DNA of 33,649 nucleotides from contig JAJZBM010000029.1 in NCBI GenBank assembly GCA_021798915.1, positions 1 to 33,649 of the forward strand, in the 5' to 3' direction. Below, piece after piece: positions 8,288 through 16,514 of the stretch; within the stretch, counting starts at the first letter, position 1; each line of letters starts with the position of its first letter. The translations under genes and the position numbers were made by a program. Below the pieces are notes generated by a model that was given only the letters and a program-made list of their open reading frames with translations, ran no database searches and was not told where the DNA came from. The stretch is from Pseudomonadota bacterium. GTDB lineage: Bacteria; Pseudomonadota; Alphaproteobacteria; Acetobacterales; Acetobacteraceae.

Positions 8288-9058
8288 TCACCACATCTTC
8301 CAGGGGGCTTGGCCTGAGGCCCAGAGCCCTTCGAGGTAGCGCCGGTCACGGAGGGTATCCATCGGGTGCCAGAAGCCGTGATGGAAATGCACCGAAAGCT
8401 GCCCCTCTTCGGCCAGCCGCTCCAGCGGCTCACGCTCCCAGACCGCCTCGTCGCCGGCGATATAGGCGCCGACCCCGGGACTCGCGACGAAGAAGCCACC
8501 ATTGATCCAGCCGCCATCGCCGACCGGCTTCTCGGCAAACCGCGTCACCCGCGCGCCCTCATGGCGAATGGCGCCGAAGCGGCCGGGCGGCTGCACCGCC
8601 GTCACGGTGCAAAGCCGGCCCTCGCGGCGATGGAAATCGATCAGGCCGCGCACGTCGATATTGGCGACGCCATCGCCATAGGTGAGGCAGAACGCCTCGT
8701 CACCGGCCACATGGGGCAGGATGCGGCGGATGCGGCCGCCGATCTCGGTCGCCTCGCCGGTTTCGACGAGGGTGACGCGCCAGGGCTCGGCCTGCGGGCG
8801 GATCACCTCGACGGCGTTACGGCCGAGATCGACGACAATGTCAGAACTGTGGACAAAATAATTAATAAAAAACTCTTTTATGACGTAACCTTTGTAGCCA
8901 AGGCAAATAATGAATTCGTTGATCCCATGCATGGAATATATTTTCATGATGTGCCAGAGAATGGGCCGGCCACCGATCTCCACCATCGGCTTCGGTTTGG
9001 TTTCCGTTTCCTCGGCCAGCCGCGTCCCAAGGCCGCCAGCCAGAATAACTGCTTTCAT
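8288..9058 (-). CDS. rfbF: Glucose-1-phosphate cytidylyltransferase
   Basis: A 256-aa enzyme making CDP-glucose from CTP and glucose-1-phosphate (EC 2.7.7.33), the entry step to CDP-linked deoxysugars. The nucleotide-binding signature is at the very start, MKAVILAGGLGTRLAEET with KPKPMVEIGG after it; LTYGDGVANIDV is the metal/nucleotide-binding Asp region and WINGGFFV with EKP before it is characteristic of RfbF. Length equals the usual 257 residues when the ATG at 9058 is used; upstream in-frame starts would add 26 unconserved residues. It is the first gene of the minus-strand operon, with 294 bases to the divergent PEP-CTERM gene. No rfbG-type CDP-glucose 4,6-dehydratase follows it, which is unusual. 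Confidence 0.93.
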   Translation of the reverse strand: MKAVILAGGLGTRLAEETETKPKPMVEIGGRPILWHIMKIYSMHGINEFIICLGYKGYVIKEFFINYFVHSSDIVVDLGRNAVEVIRPQAEPWRVTLVETGEATEIGGRIRRILPHVAGDEAFCLTYGDGVANIDVRGLIDFHRREGRLCTVTAVQPPGRFGAIRHEGARVTRFAEKPVGDGGWINGGFFVASPGVGAYIAGDEAVWEREPLERLAEEGQLSVHFHHGFWHPMDTLRDRRYLEGLWASGQAPWKMW

Positions 9059-9117
9059 TTTACGTCGCTTTCTTGATTTTCCACGATGACCCATTCCCAC
9101 GCATTGCATCGGCGTAT

Positions 9118-9133
9118 GACCTGATGACCTGAT
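9118..9133. promoter_or_regulatory. 8-bp tandem direct repeat upstream of the polysaccharide operon
   Basis: GACCTGAT occurs twice back to back, about 60-75 bases upstream of the rfbF start and followed by TGATCA. In a divergent intergenic region such a repeat could be an operator, but no known regulator site is recognised. The rest of the 9,059-9,352 region is AT-rich with no convincing promoter pointing left. Confidence 0.25.
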
Positions 9134-9270
9134 CACGCCTCAACTCCATTTTTCTAACATGGGGCGCAAGCGCGGCACCAGCGCACGAGGGTGAAAAAAC
9201 AAGGGTTTTGATGCGGTTACAAACCAGCGTCAGCGAATAATAGAGATTTATCCCACGAAATAAGATTTTG

Positions 9271-9299
9271 TTGACTTGGCGTTGTTATTGAATTATTAA
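9271..9299 (+). promoter_or_regulatory. Sigma70-like promoter for the PEP-CTERM gene
   Basis: TTGACT (9271-9276) is followed after 17 bases by TATTAA (9294-9299), a good -35/-10 pair inside a markedly AT-rich stretch. A transcript starting near 9306 would have a leader of about 47 bases before the ATG at 9353. Position and orientation fit the secreted protein gene downstream. Confidence 0.5.
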
Positions 9300-9352
9300 C
9301 ATAAAAATAACGATCAGAGAGCTATCGGCGGCCAGAAAAGGCAAAAATTCAA

Positions 9353-10090
9353 ATGATTCAAACGATTCAAACGATAACGCGCCACCGAACGGCCGGCAAA
9401 AAATCAGGGAACCTCGCAGAATATCTCCTCCTCGCTCTCGGCAGCCTCTGCCTCGCGGCGGCTCCCGCCGCGGCGGCCGTGCTGGATGAGAGCCTCACCG
9501 ACTATGTCGGGAGCGGCGTGTCTTCCTTGGCATCGCCCTACGGCACCGTTGCCTTGAACGACAATGGCGGGCCCGATGTCACGGTCACCGTGACACTCGC
9601 CTCTGGGGTCGGCTTCGTCAATACCGGCTCCGGCTATTCCCTGACCTGGGATCTGGCCGGCGCGCCGACGATCACCGTGCCGGCGAATTCCTTGACTCCC
9701 GGGTTTTCCCTGGTCTCTTCGTCCCCCGGGTCATTGACCACCGGCGGGAGCGGCAGTTGGGATTACGCCATCGTTTGCGCGACGGCGACCTGCGGGCATG
9801 GCGGCAACAGCCCCTATACGGGTCCGCTCAGCTTCACCATCGACAACGTCGCCCTCACCGATTTCATCGCCAACGGGAGCGGCAATGATTTCAGCGCCGA
9901 TGTCTGCCTCGGGGTCTCGAACGGTTCGTGCAGCCGCGGCATCACGGGTGTGGTCGTGGCCAATACCGGCGCCACCGGTCAAAGTACCGTGCCAGAACCC
10001 GCGACGATATCGCTTTTCGGCGCCGCTCTCGGCACCCTCGCCCTCCTCCGCCGCGGTGCGCGGCGCTCCGGGTCACCCAGCCAGGGGTGA
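9353..10090 (+). CDS. PEP-CTERM sorting-signal secreted protein
   Basis: A 245-aa exported protein. A 20-residue basic lead is followed by the hydrophobic stretch [20 protein letters not shown] (signal peptide, cleavage probably after about residue 42). The mature part is rich in Gly, Ser, Thr and Asn, consistent with a beta-structured surface protein. The C-terminus (213-245) is a textbook PEP-CTERM signal: [20 protein letters not shown] then RRGARR. Such signals are recognised by an exosortase (EpsH/XrtA) and are known to co-occur with exopolysaccharide loci; here an EPS-type operon diverges from it. No exosortase gene is in the window. The start overlaps a short ATTCAAACG direct repeat. 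The 3' end overlaps kdsA by 18 bases, tail to tail. Confidence 0.85.
   Translation: MIQTIQTITRHRTAGKKSGNLAEYLLLALGSLCLAAAPAAAAVLDESLTDYVGSGVSSLASPYGTVALNDNGGPDVTVTVTLASGVGFVNTGSGYSLTWDLAGAPTITVPANSLTPGFSLVSSSPGSLTTGGSGSWDYAIVCATATCGHGGNSPYTGPLSFTIDNVALTDFIANGSGNDFSADVCLGVSNGSCSRGITGVVVANTGATGQSTVPEPATISLFGAALGTLALLRRGARRSGSPSQG
10073..10090. other. Palindromic convergent-stop overlap
   Basis: The 18 bases TCACCC-AGCCAG-GGGTGA form an inverted repeat with a 6-base loop. Each arm supplies the TGA stop for one of the two convergent genes, so the last codons of both genes are read from the same DNA. It may also act as a small bidirectional hairpin; there is no T-tract, so terminator function is uncertain. 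Confidence 0.6.
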
Positions 10091-10939
10091 CTTCGCGAGG
10101 TCGTCGAACGCCTTGAGCCGCGCGAGCAGGGCCGGCATCGCGGCCAGCGGAATCATGTTCGGCCCGTCGCTCGGGGCATGATCGGGATCGGGATGGGTTT
10201 CGATGAAGAGCGCGGCGACCCCGACCGCCAGTGCCGCCCGCGCCAGAATCGGCGCGAAACGGCGTTCACCGCCCGAGGCAGCGCCGGCGCCGCCCGGCAA
10301 TTGCACCGAGTGCGTCGCATCGAACACCACCGGATAGCCGGTTTCGGCCATGATCGGCAGCGCCCGGAAATCGCTCACCAGCATGTTGTAGCCGAAGCTC
10401 GCGCCGCGCTCGGTCAGCAGGATACGGCGGTTGCCGGTGCTGGCGATCTTGGCGGCGACATGCGCCATGTCCCAGGGCGCGAGGAACTGGCCTTTTTTCA
10501 CATTGATCGCGGCCCCGGTTTCTCCGGCGGCAAGCAGAAGATCGGTCTGGCGGCAGAGAAAGGCCGGGATTTGCAGGATATCGACGGCGGCGGCGACCGG
10601 CGCGCATTGGCCGGCGTCATGCACGTCGGTGAGCACCGGAATGCCGAATCGGGTCCGCACCTCGGCCAGAATGTCGAGCCCGGTCGCCATCCCGACGCCG
10701 CGCGCAGCGCCGACGCTGGTGCGGTTGGCCTTGTCGAAACTACTTTTATAGATCAGGGGAATGCCAAGCGTGCCGGTCATCGCGACCAGCGCCGCGGCGA
10801 CCTCGATCGCATGCGCGCGGCTTTCGATCTGGCACGGGCCGGCGATCAGCACAAACGGCAGATGATTGCCGACGGTGACCGGGCCGATGGTAAATGGGCC
10901 GATGGTAAATGGGCCGATGGGCATATCGGTTTCGGCCAT
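10073..10939 (-). CDS. kdsA: 3-deoxy-8-phosphooctulonate (KDO-8-P) synthase
   Basis: A 288-aa enzyme condensing phosphoenolpyruvate and arabinose-5-phosphate to KDO-8-phosphate for lipopolysaccharide. Signatures include [75 protein letters not shown] and [18 protein letters not shown]. Cys36 of AGPC is the ligand that marks the metal-dependent class; the E. coli enzyme has Asn there. The N-terminus carries an extra [16 protein letters not shown] stretch from a 15-bp DNA tandem repeat. The ATG at 10939 has AGGAAGGG just upstream and lies 10 bases after the pyrG stop, fitting cotranscription from tpiA-secG-pyrG. Its stop lies in a palindrome shared with the convergent PEP-CTERM gene. Confidence 0.96.
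   Translation of the reverse strand: MAETDMPIGPFTIGPFTIGPVTVGNHLPFVLIAGPCQIESRAHAIEVAAALVAMTGTLGIPLIYKSSFDKANRTSVGAARGVGMATGLDILAEVRTRFGIPVLTDVHDAGQCAPVAAAVDILQIPAFLCRQTDLLLAAGETGAAINVKKGQFLAPWDMAHVAAKIASTGNRRILLTERGASFGYNMLVSDFRALPIMAETGYPVVFDATHSVQLPGGAGAASGGERRFAPILARAALAVGVAALFIETHPDPDHAPSDGPNMIPLAAMPALLARLKAFDDLAKSPLAG
10881..10920. repeat. 15-bp tandem repeat inside the kdsA 5' end
   Basis: GGGCCGATGGTAAAT occurs at 10881-10895 and 10896-10910 with a partial third copy to 10920. On the coding strand it encodes the repeated five-residue block GPFTI. The unit keeps the frame (15 = 5 codons), so copy-number changes would lengthen or shorten the KdsA N-terminus without a frameshift. Confidence 0.85.
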
Positions 10940-10949
10940 CGCGCCCTTC

Positions 10950-12587
<1,638 letters not shown>

Positions 12588-12643
12588 TCAGTGTAGACCA
12601 TCCGCGCGGCGAAGGAAAACCGGTTTCGACATCGGCACCCGTC

Positions 12644-13132
12644 TCAGTTGGTCGGCACCGGCGGCGCGGCCGGTTTGGCGGGCGCGCCCGACGCCGGCGC
12701 ATTCGGCGCAGCGGGCGCAGCGGGCGCAGCGGGCGCAGCGGGCGCAGCGGGCGCAGACATGGGTGCATTCGGTGCCGCCGGGGATGTGGCCGTATTTTGC
12801 GCCGGCACGGCCGGCATCACGGCGCCCTTCGCCGGCGGGCCGGGGAGAACGCTTGCCGCCGGCGGCGGCGGCGCGAGGTCGAGCAGGCCGCGCCCCGTGC
12901 TGCCGGCGCCGCGATCGAGGAGGGCGAGAATGAGCGCGAGGCCCATGAACAAGATCGCGAGCACGGCGGTCGTGCGGGTGAGAAGATTGGCGGTGCCGCG
13001 CCCGCTCATCAGCCCGCCCATGCCCTGCGAGGAGCCGATGCCCAGCCCGCCGCCCTCGCTCCTCTGGATCAGCACGATGCCGATCAGGGCGATGGTGACG
13101 AACAAATGAAGAATAATCAGAACATTGGTCAT
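12644..13132 (-). CDS. secG: Preprotein translocase subunit SecG with a long Ala/Pro tail
   Basis: A 162-aa inner-membrane subunit of the SecYEG channel. Two membrane spans are visible at about 3-22 (VLIILHLFVTIALIGIVLIQ) and 52-72, with the conserved RSEGGGLGIGSSQGMGGL loop between them. The remaining 85 residues are a low-complexity Ala/Pro-rich tail, longer than in E. coli SecG (110 aa in total); part of it is encoded by a 9-bp repeat. Position between tpiA and pyrG is the common alphaproteobacterial order. The start ATG at 13132 directly follows a 25-bp repeat array on the upstream side. Confidence 0.93.
   Translation of the reverse strand: MTNVLIILHLFVTIALIGIVLIQRSEGGGLGIGSSQGMGGLMSGRGTANLLTRTTAVLAILFMGLALILALLDRGAGSTGRGLLDLAPPPPAASVLPGPPAKGAVMPAVPAQNTATSPAAPNAPMSAPAAPAAPAAPAAPAAPNAPASGAPAKPAAPPVPTN
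12705..12756. repeat. 9-bp in-frame tandem repeat in secG
   Basis: GGCGCAGCG is repeated five times perfectly plus a partial sixth copy. On the coding strand it encodes an Ala-Ala-Pro triplet repeat in the SecG tail. The perfect identity of units suggests recent slippage; unit length preserves reading frame. Confidence 0.9.
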
Positions 13133-13135
13133 TGG

Positions 13136-13235
13136 CTATCCTTGCGCGGGCGCGCGGGGGCTATCCTTGCGCGGGCGCGCGGGGGTGATCCTTACGCGAA
13201 CGCGCGGGGCGGTCCTTGCACGGGCGCGCGGGTTC
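13136..13235. repeat. 25-bp tandem repeat, four copies, between tpiA and secG
   Basis: Copies 1 and 2 (13136-13160 and 13161-13185) are identical, CTATCCTTGCGCGGGCGCGC plus GGGGG. Copies 3 (13186-13210) and 4 (13211-13235) are degenerate. The array fills the whole gap between the tpiA stop and the secG start, so in the operon transcript it would form GC-rich, self-complementary RNA (GCGCGGGCGCGC) immediately upstream of secG, where the ribosome-binding site should be. Confidence 0.85.
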
Positions 13236-14005
13236 TAGCCCGCGACAGCTGTCCTGCCAAGCGCCTCGGCCGTGGCGGCACCGGCGATTGCGAGAAAATC
13301 GGCGGGAACCAGGCTCGCACCGCCGACCAGGGCGCCGCCGACCTCGGGAAGCGCGAGCACGGCGGCGGCGTTTCCGGGTTTGACCGAGCCGCCATAGAGG
13401 ATGGCGATCGCCGCCCCGGCCTCGCCGAACCGGGCGCGGAGAGCGGCGCGGATCGCGCCATGCATGGCGGCGATCTCGGTCGCGCTCGGGATGCGCCCGC
13501 TGCCGATCGCCCAGATCGGCTCATACGCGACCATCCCCAGCCCATTGGCGGCGAAATCCTCGGGCAGGGAAGCGGTGAGTTGGCGGATCACCACCGCCTC
13601 GGCATCGCCCGCGCGGCGCGCCGCCTCGTCCTCGCCGACGCAGACGATCGGCGTGAGCCCCGCCGCCCGCGCCGCGCCGATCTTGGCGCGCACCATCGCG
13701 TCGCTCTCGCCATGGTCGGCGCGGCGCTCGGAATGGCCGAGGATGACATGGCTCGCCCCGGCCGCGCGCAGCATCCCGGCGGCGATATCGCCGGTATGGG
13801 CGCCCGCCTCCCGCTCATGGCAATCTTGGCCACCAATGGCAATGCCGGGAAGCGCCTGGGCGAGCGGGGCGATCAGGGTCGCCGGCGGGCAAAGCACGAG
13901 GTCGCAGGGCAGCGACGCGGCGCAAGCGTAGATTGCCCGCGCCATCTCATCGACCAACGCCGGCGAGCCGTTCATTTTCCAGTTGCCGATGATGATTTGC
14001 CGCAT
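13235..14005 (-). CDS. tpiA: Triosephosphate isomerase
   Basis: A 256-aa glycolytic/gluconeogenic enzyme interconverting dihydroxyacetone phosphate and glyceraldehyde-3-phosphate. It opens [13 protein letters not shown] (Lys10), has the catalytic His in LGHSERR (His91), the catalytic Glu in [12 protein letters not shown] (Glu162) and the phosphate-binding [10 protein letters not shown] near the C-terminus. All active-site residues are present and the length is normal. It is the first gene of the tpiA-secG-pyrG-kdsA series and begins 38 bases downstream of tRNA-Pro on the same strand. Confidence 0.98.
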   Translation of the reverse strand: MRQIIIGNWKMNGSPALVDEMARAIYACAASLPCDLVLCPPATLIAPLAQALPGIAIGGQDCHEREAGAHTGDIAAGMLRAAGASHVILGHSERRADHGESDAMVRAKIGAARAAGLTPIVCVGEDEAARRAGDAEAVVIRQLTASLPEDFAANGLGMVAYEPIWAIGSGRIPSATEIAAMHGAIRAALRARFGEAGAAIAILYGGSVKPGNAAAVLALPEVGGALVGGASLVPADFLAIAGAATAEALGRTAVAG

Positions 14006-14042
14006 GTCCGTCCTGGCTCGTTATGGATTTCCGCCGCTCTTT

Positions 14043-14119
14043 TGGTCGGGCAGGCGGGATTTGAACCCACGACCCCCAGTCCCCCAGACTGATGCGCTAC
14101 CAGGCTGCGCTACTGCCCG
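14043..14119 (-). tRNA. tRNA-Pro (GGG anticodon)
   Basis: The minus strand folds as a 77-nt tRNA: acceptor CGGGCAG/CTGCCCG, D arm TAGCGCAGCCTGGTAGCGCA, anticodon stem TCAGT/ACTGG with loop CTGGGGG (anticodon GGG), T arm GTGGGTTCAAATCCCGC, discriminator A and an encoded CCA. It closely matches bacterial proline tRNAs. It sits immediately upstream of tpiA on the same strand. Confidence 0.96.
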
Positions 14120-14238
14120 ACCGAGCCGGCAAAACGGCGCTCCCCCTGTAGCAGCGCCGCCCGGCGGCCGCAACGCTCCGCGCGCGCGAAGCGCCCGACA
14201 AAAACGAGGTGCCCGACAAAAATCGGGGGCACGCGCGC

Positions 14239-14257
14239 GGAGGGGCGGTGCCCCTCC
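14239..14257 (-). terminator. Hairpin after the CHRD-domain gene
   Basis: GGAGGGGC and GCCCCTCC form an 8-bp stem with a 3-base loop, 5 bases beyond the CHRD gene's stop. On the minus strand it is followed by a second short hairpin (CCCGA/TCGGG) and a run of five T near 14,200-14,210. The pair probably ends the CHRD transcript before tRNA-Pro. Confidence 0.45.
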
Positions 14258-14262
14258 CCCGC

Positions 14263-14724
14263 TCACATCGCCGCGGGAACCACCTGGCCGCGGATCTCGC
14301 CGCCGGGATGATCCTTGGTGTGGATGTTGATGTACCAATCGCCGGCCATCATCTCCTTGGCGTCGGCCTCGGAGAGGGTGGCCTCACCGGTGATCGGGCC
14401 GTTGACGGCGCTGCCCTTCTTGCTCAGCCAGAGCTTCACCCCGGCATTCTTGCCCATGCCGGCGGGGCCATGGAAATGCGCCATCGTCACGTCGCTGGAG
14501 AGATTTTCGTAGGTCACGTTCCAGGTCAACTTACGGCTGGCGGGATCGAAGGTGAGATGCGCCATCCCGCTGCCCTTGGTTGCGACCGGCGGCACCTGTT
14601 CGGCGCCGCTGAGCTTGACATCGAAAGACATCGTCGCCGCGAACGCCAGCCGCATCCCGCCGAGACCAACGCCCGCCGCGCCAATGATGCCAAAAAACGC
14701 CCGCCGAGCCACTTCCTTCGCCAT
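14263..14724 (-). CDS. CHRD-domain secreted protein, possible Tat signal
   Basis: A 153-aa exported protein. The N-terminus MAKEVARRAFFGIIGAAGVG has an RRAFF twin-arginine-like motif and a hydrophobic core ending at MRLAFAA, so Tat export is plausible, with cleavage near residue 30. The rest is a single CHRD domain (chordin-related fold, common in bacterial periplasmic proteins): FDVKLSGAEQVPPV, GMAHLTFDPASRKLTW, TMAHFHGPAGMGKNAGVKLW and YINIHTKDHPGGEIRGQV. Conserved histidines in AHFHG and NIHT could bind metal; function is unknown. The ATG at 14724 is chosen because GGAGG lies exactly 5 bases upstream; an ATG 12 bases earlier would place that site inside the gene. Confidence 0.88.
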   Translation of the reverse strand: MAKEVARRAFFGIIGAAGVGLGGMRLAFAATMSFDVKLSGAEQVPPVATKGSGMAHLTFDPASRKLTWNVTYENLSSDVTMAHFHGPAGMGKNAGVKLWLSKKGSAVNGPITGEATLSEADAKEMMAGDWYINIHTKDHPGGEIRGQVVPAAM

Positions 14725-14846
14725 CGCGACCTCCATAATCGGGTTTCGGGGCGGCAATGATGGCGCATCTCGGGGGCGAAGGCCAGGGCACGAAAGCTTG
14801 ATCACCGCCAGAGAGGAAGCGATCAGAGAGAAACCGATCGCAATGC

Positions 14847-14874
14847 AAAAAAACGCCCGGCGATTCGCCGGGCG
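14847..14874 (-). terminator. Intrinsic terminator, minus strand
   Basis: CGCCCGGC and GCCGGGCG (14854-14874) form an 8-bp GC stem with a 5-base loop, followed on the minus strand by seven T (14853-14847). This is the cleanest Rho-independent terminator in the window. It lies about 140 bases downstream of the small ORF at 15016-15228 and upstream of the CHRD gene. Confidence 0.75.
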
Positions 14875-14995
14875 CAAGGTTTGGTTTCCGAAATCCGACG
14901 CGGGTGGGAAACCCGCATCGCTCACCGAGGGGTGGTGCTCTGTCTCGCGCGCGCTCACGAAAGGCGGGAACGCACGCGATCAGCGCGCCACTGGG
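14847..14995 (-). ncRNA. Candidate small RNA ending at the intrinsic terminator
   Basis: Upstream of the terminator the minus strand carries further structure without a good reading frame: GCGGGT-TTCCC-ACCCGC forms a 6-bp hairpin at about 14900-14916. This could be an independent small RNA or simply the structured 3' UTR of the 70-aa peptide gene. No known RNA family is recognised and the 5' boundary is a guess. Confidence 0.3.
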
Positions 14996-15015
14996 AATGG
15001 ACGCACCCCCCTCCC

Positions 15016-15228
15016 TCAGCCATTTCCGTTGGGAGATGACTGATCCGTATGGGCCGCGGGCGCGCGGCCATAACCCTGCAAGGCAATCTGATAGCTATGC
15101 GCTTTGCCGATCTGGTGAATGCCTGCTCGCGCCGCCGGCTGGCCGGCACCGGCCCGATCGATTTGGAGTACAGCGCCTCCCGCTAGCAGGCCGAGGGAGA
15201 CACCGGTCACGATAAGAATGCGCCGCAT
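15016..15228 (-). CDS. Small exported peptide of unknown function
   Basis: A 70-aa product beginning MRRILIVTGVSLGLLAGGAV, a short basic N-terminus and hydrophobic core that looks like a signal peptide. The mature part is polar with Gly, Ala, His and Gln and no recognised domain. The ATG at 15228 has AGGAG exactly 7 bases upstream, the best argument that it is translated; further in-frame ATGs upstream lack such a site. It diverges from aapJ across a 218-base AT-rich gap and is followed by a strong terminator about 140 bases later. Not recognised as any family. Confidence 0.55.
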   Translation of the reverse strand: MRRILIVTGVSLGLLAGGAVLQIDRAGAGQPAARAGIHQIGKAHSYQIALQGYGRAPAAHTDQSSPNGNG

Positions 15229-15294
15229 AGGAACTCTCCTCATTTTGATATCCGTCACGCCACCAATAGCTCGCGGCACGACTGACAACAAGAG

Positions 15295-15322
15295 GTATAA
15301 TAACATTTGCTATTGGATGCAA
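15295..15322 (-). promoter_or_regulatory. Possible sigma70 promoter for the small exported peptide
   Basis: On the minus strand TTGCAT (15322-15317) is followed after 16 bases by TTATAC (15300-15295), in an AT-rich patch 67 bases before the peptide start. A perfect TTGACA also occurs on the plus strand at 15328-15333 but lacks a -10 at the right distance. Confidence 0.35.
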
Positions 15323-15446
15323 CGTGATTGACAGAAACTTGAATCAATTTTCGGCGAGGCTTGCGCGCGCCCCCCGAAACCATGCAGGCTGGGGTGATCG
15401 TCGCCCCGTCTTCGCTCACCCCCTCTCTTCGCTCATGAGGTGCCCC

Positions 15447-16505
15447 ATGCCGCCCATCGCCCTTCGCCGCTGGTCCGGTTGCCTCGCTTTCGGCATGATC
15501 CTGTCGCTATTCCTTCTCGCCAGCCTCCCGCTCGCCCCGGCGCGGGCGGCGGGCTCGGGCTCGCCGACCCTGGATGCGGTACGCGCGCGCGGCGTGCTCA
15601 TCTGCGGCGTCGCCGGCAACGCCGCCGGCTTCTCCCTCCCCGACAGCCAGGGCGTGATGCAGGGGATCGACGCCGAGGGCTGCCGCGCCATTGCCGCCGC
15701 CGTGCTCGGCGATCAGCACAAGGTCAAATTCGTCCCGACCACCACCGAAAACCGCTTCACCGCCCTGCAATCCGGCGAGATCGACGTCCTGGTGCGTGAG
15801 ACCACCTGGACGCTCGGCCGCGAGGCGAGCCTCGGTCTCGAATTCGGAGTCATCAATTTCTATGACGGCACCGGTTTCATGGTGAAAAAATCCTCGGGCG
15901 TGACCTCGGCCCGCGATCTCGACGGCGCCACCATCTGTGTCGAGCCCGGCACCTCGACCGAACTCGCGATCGCCGATTATTTCCGTGTCAACAACATGAA
16001 ATACACGCCGGTCGAGATCCAGGATCTCCAGGAAATCCACAACGCCTTCCTCTCCGGGCGCTGTGACGCCTATTCCACCGACAGTTCGGCGCTTGCCGGC
16101 TTCCGCTTCACCCAGGGCGCGCACGCCGAGGATTTTCTGCTCCTGCCCGAACTGATCAGCAAGGAGCCGCTCGGCCCGATGGTGCGCAAGGGCGATGACA
16201 AATGGTTCGACATCGTGCGTTGGGTGTCGTTCGCACAAATCACTGGCGAGGAATATGGCGTCTCTTCGCACAATGTCGACAGCTTCGCCAACACCACCAA
16301 CCCCGATATTCGCCGCCTGCTCGGGCTCGAAGGCGGTCTCGGCAAGACGCTCGGCCTCGATGACAAATGGGCCTTCTATGTTTTGAAGCAGGTCGGCAAT
16401 ACCGGTGAGGTCTGGAACCGCACGATGGCGCCGCTCGGCCTGCCGCGTGGGCTGAACGGGCTCTGGAATCGCGGCGGCTTGCTGTTCGCGCCACCGATCC
16501 GCTGA
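15447..16505 (+). CDS. aapJ: General L-amino-acid ABC transporter, periplasmic binding protein
   Basis: A 352-aa solute-binding protein with a signal peptide (LAFGMILSLFLLASLPLAPARAAG, cleavage near residue 34). The mature protein has family-3 binding-protein features: LDAVRARGVLICGV, GFSLPDSQGVMQGIDAEGCR, NRFTALQSGEIDVLVRETTWT and DLDGATICVEPGTSTELAIADYF, matching AapJ/BztA rather than shorter glutamine-binding proteins. It delivers a broad range of L-amino acids to the permease encoded next. The ATG at 15447 is used because the signal peptide starts there and GAGGTG precedes it; an earlier in-frame start at 15324 would add 41 unlikely residues. First gene of aapJQMP, 9 bases from aapQ. Confidence 0.94.
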   Translation: MPPIALRRWSGCLAFGMILSLFLLASLPLAPARAAGSGSPTLDAVRARGVLICGVAGNAAGFSLPDSQGVMQGIDAEGCRAIAAAVLGDQHKVKFVPTTTENRFTALQSGEIDVLVRETTWTLGREASLGLEFGVINFYDGTGFMVKKSSGVTSARDLDGATICVEPGTSTELAIADYFRVNNMKYTPVEIQDLQEIHNAFLSGRCDAYSTDSSALAGFRFTQGAHAEDFLLLPELISKEPLGPMVRKGDDKWFDIVRWVSFAQITGEEYGVSSHNVDSFANTTNPDIRRLLGLEGGLGKTLGLDDKWAFYVLKQVGNTGEVWNRTMAPLGLPRGLNGLWNRGGLLFAPPIR

Positions 16506-16514
16506 CCGCCGGCG

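Noticed and set aside
15328-15333. Perfect TTGACA taken as the aapJ promoter -35
   Set aside because: No acceptable -10 hexamer lies 16-18 bases downstream on the plus strand.
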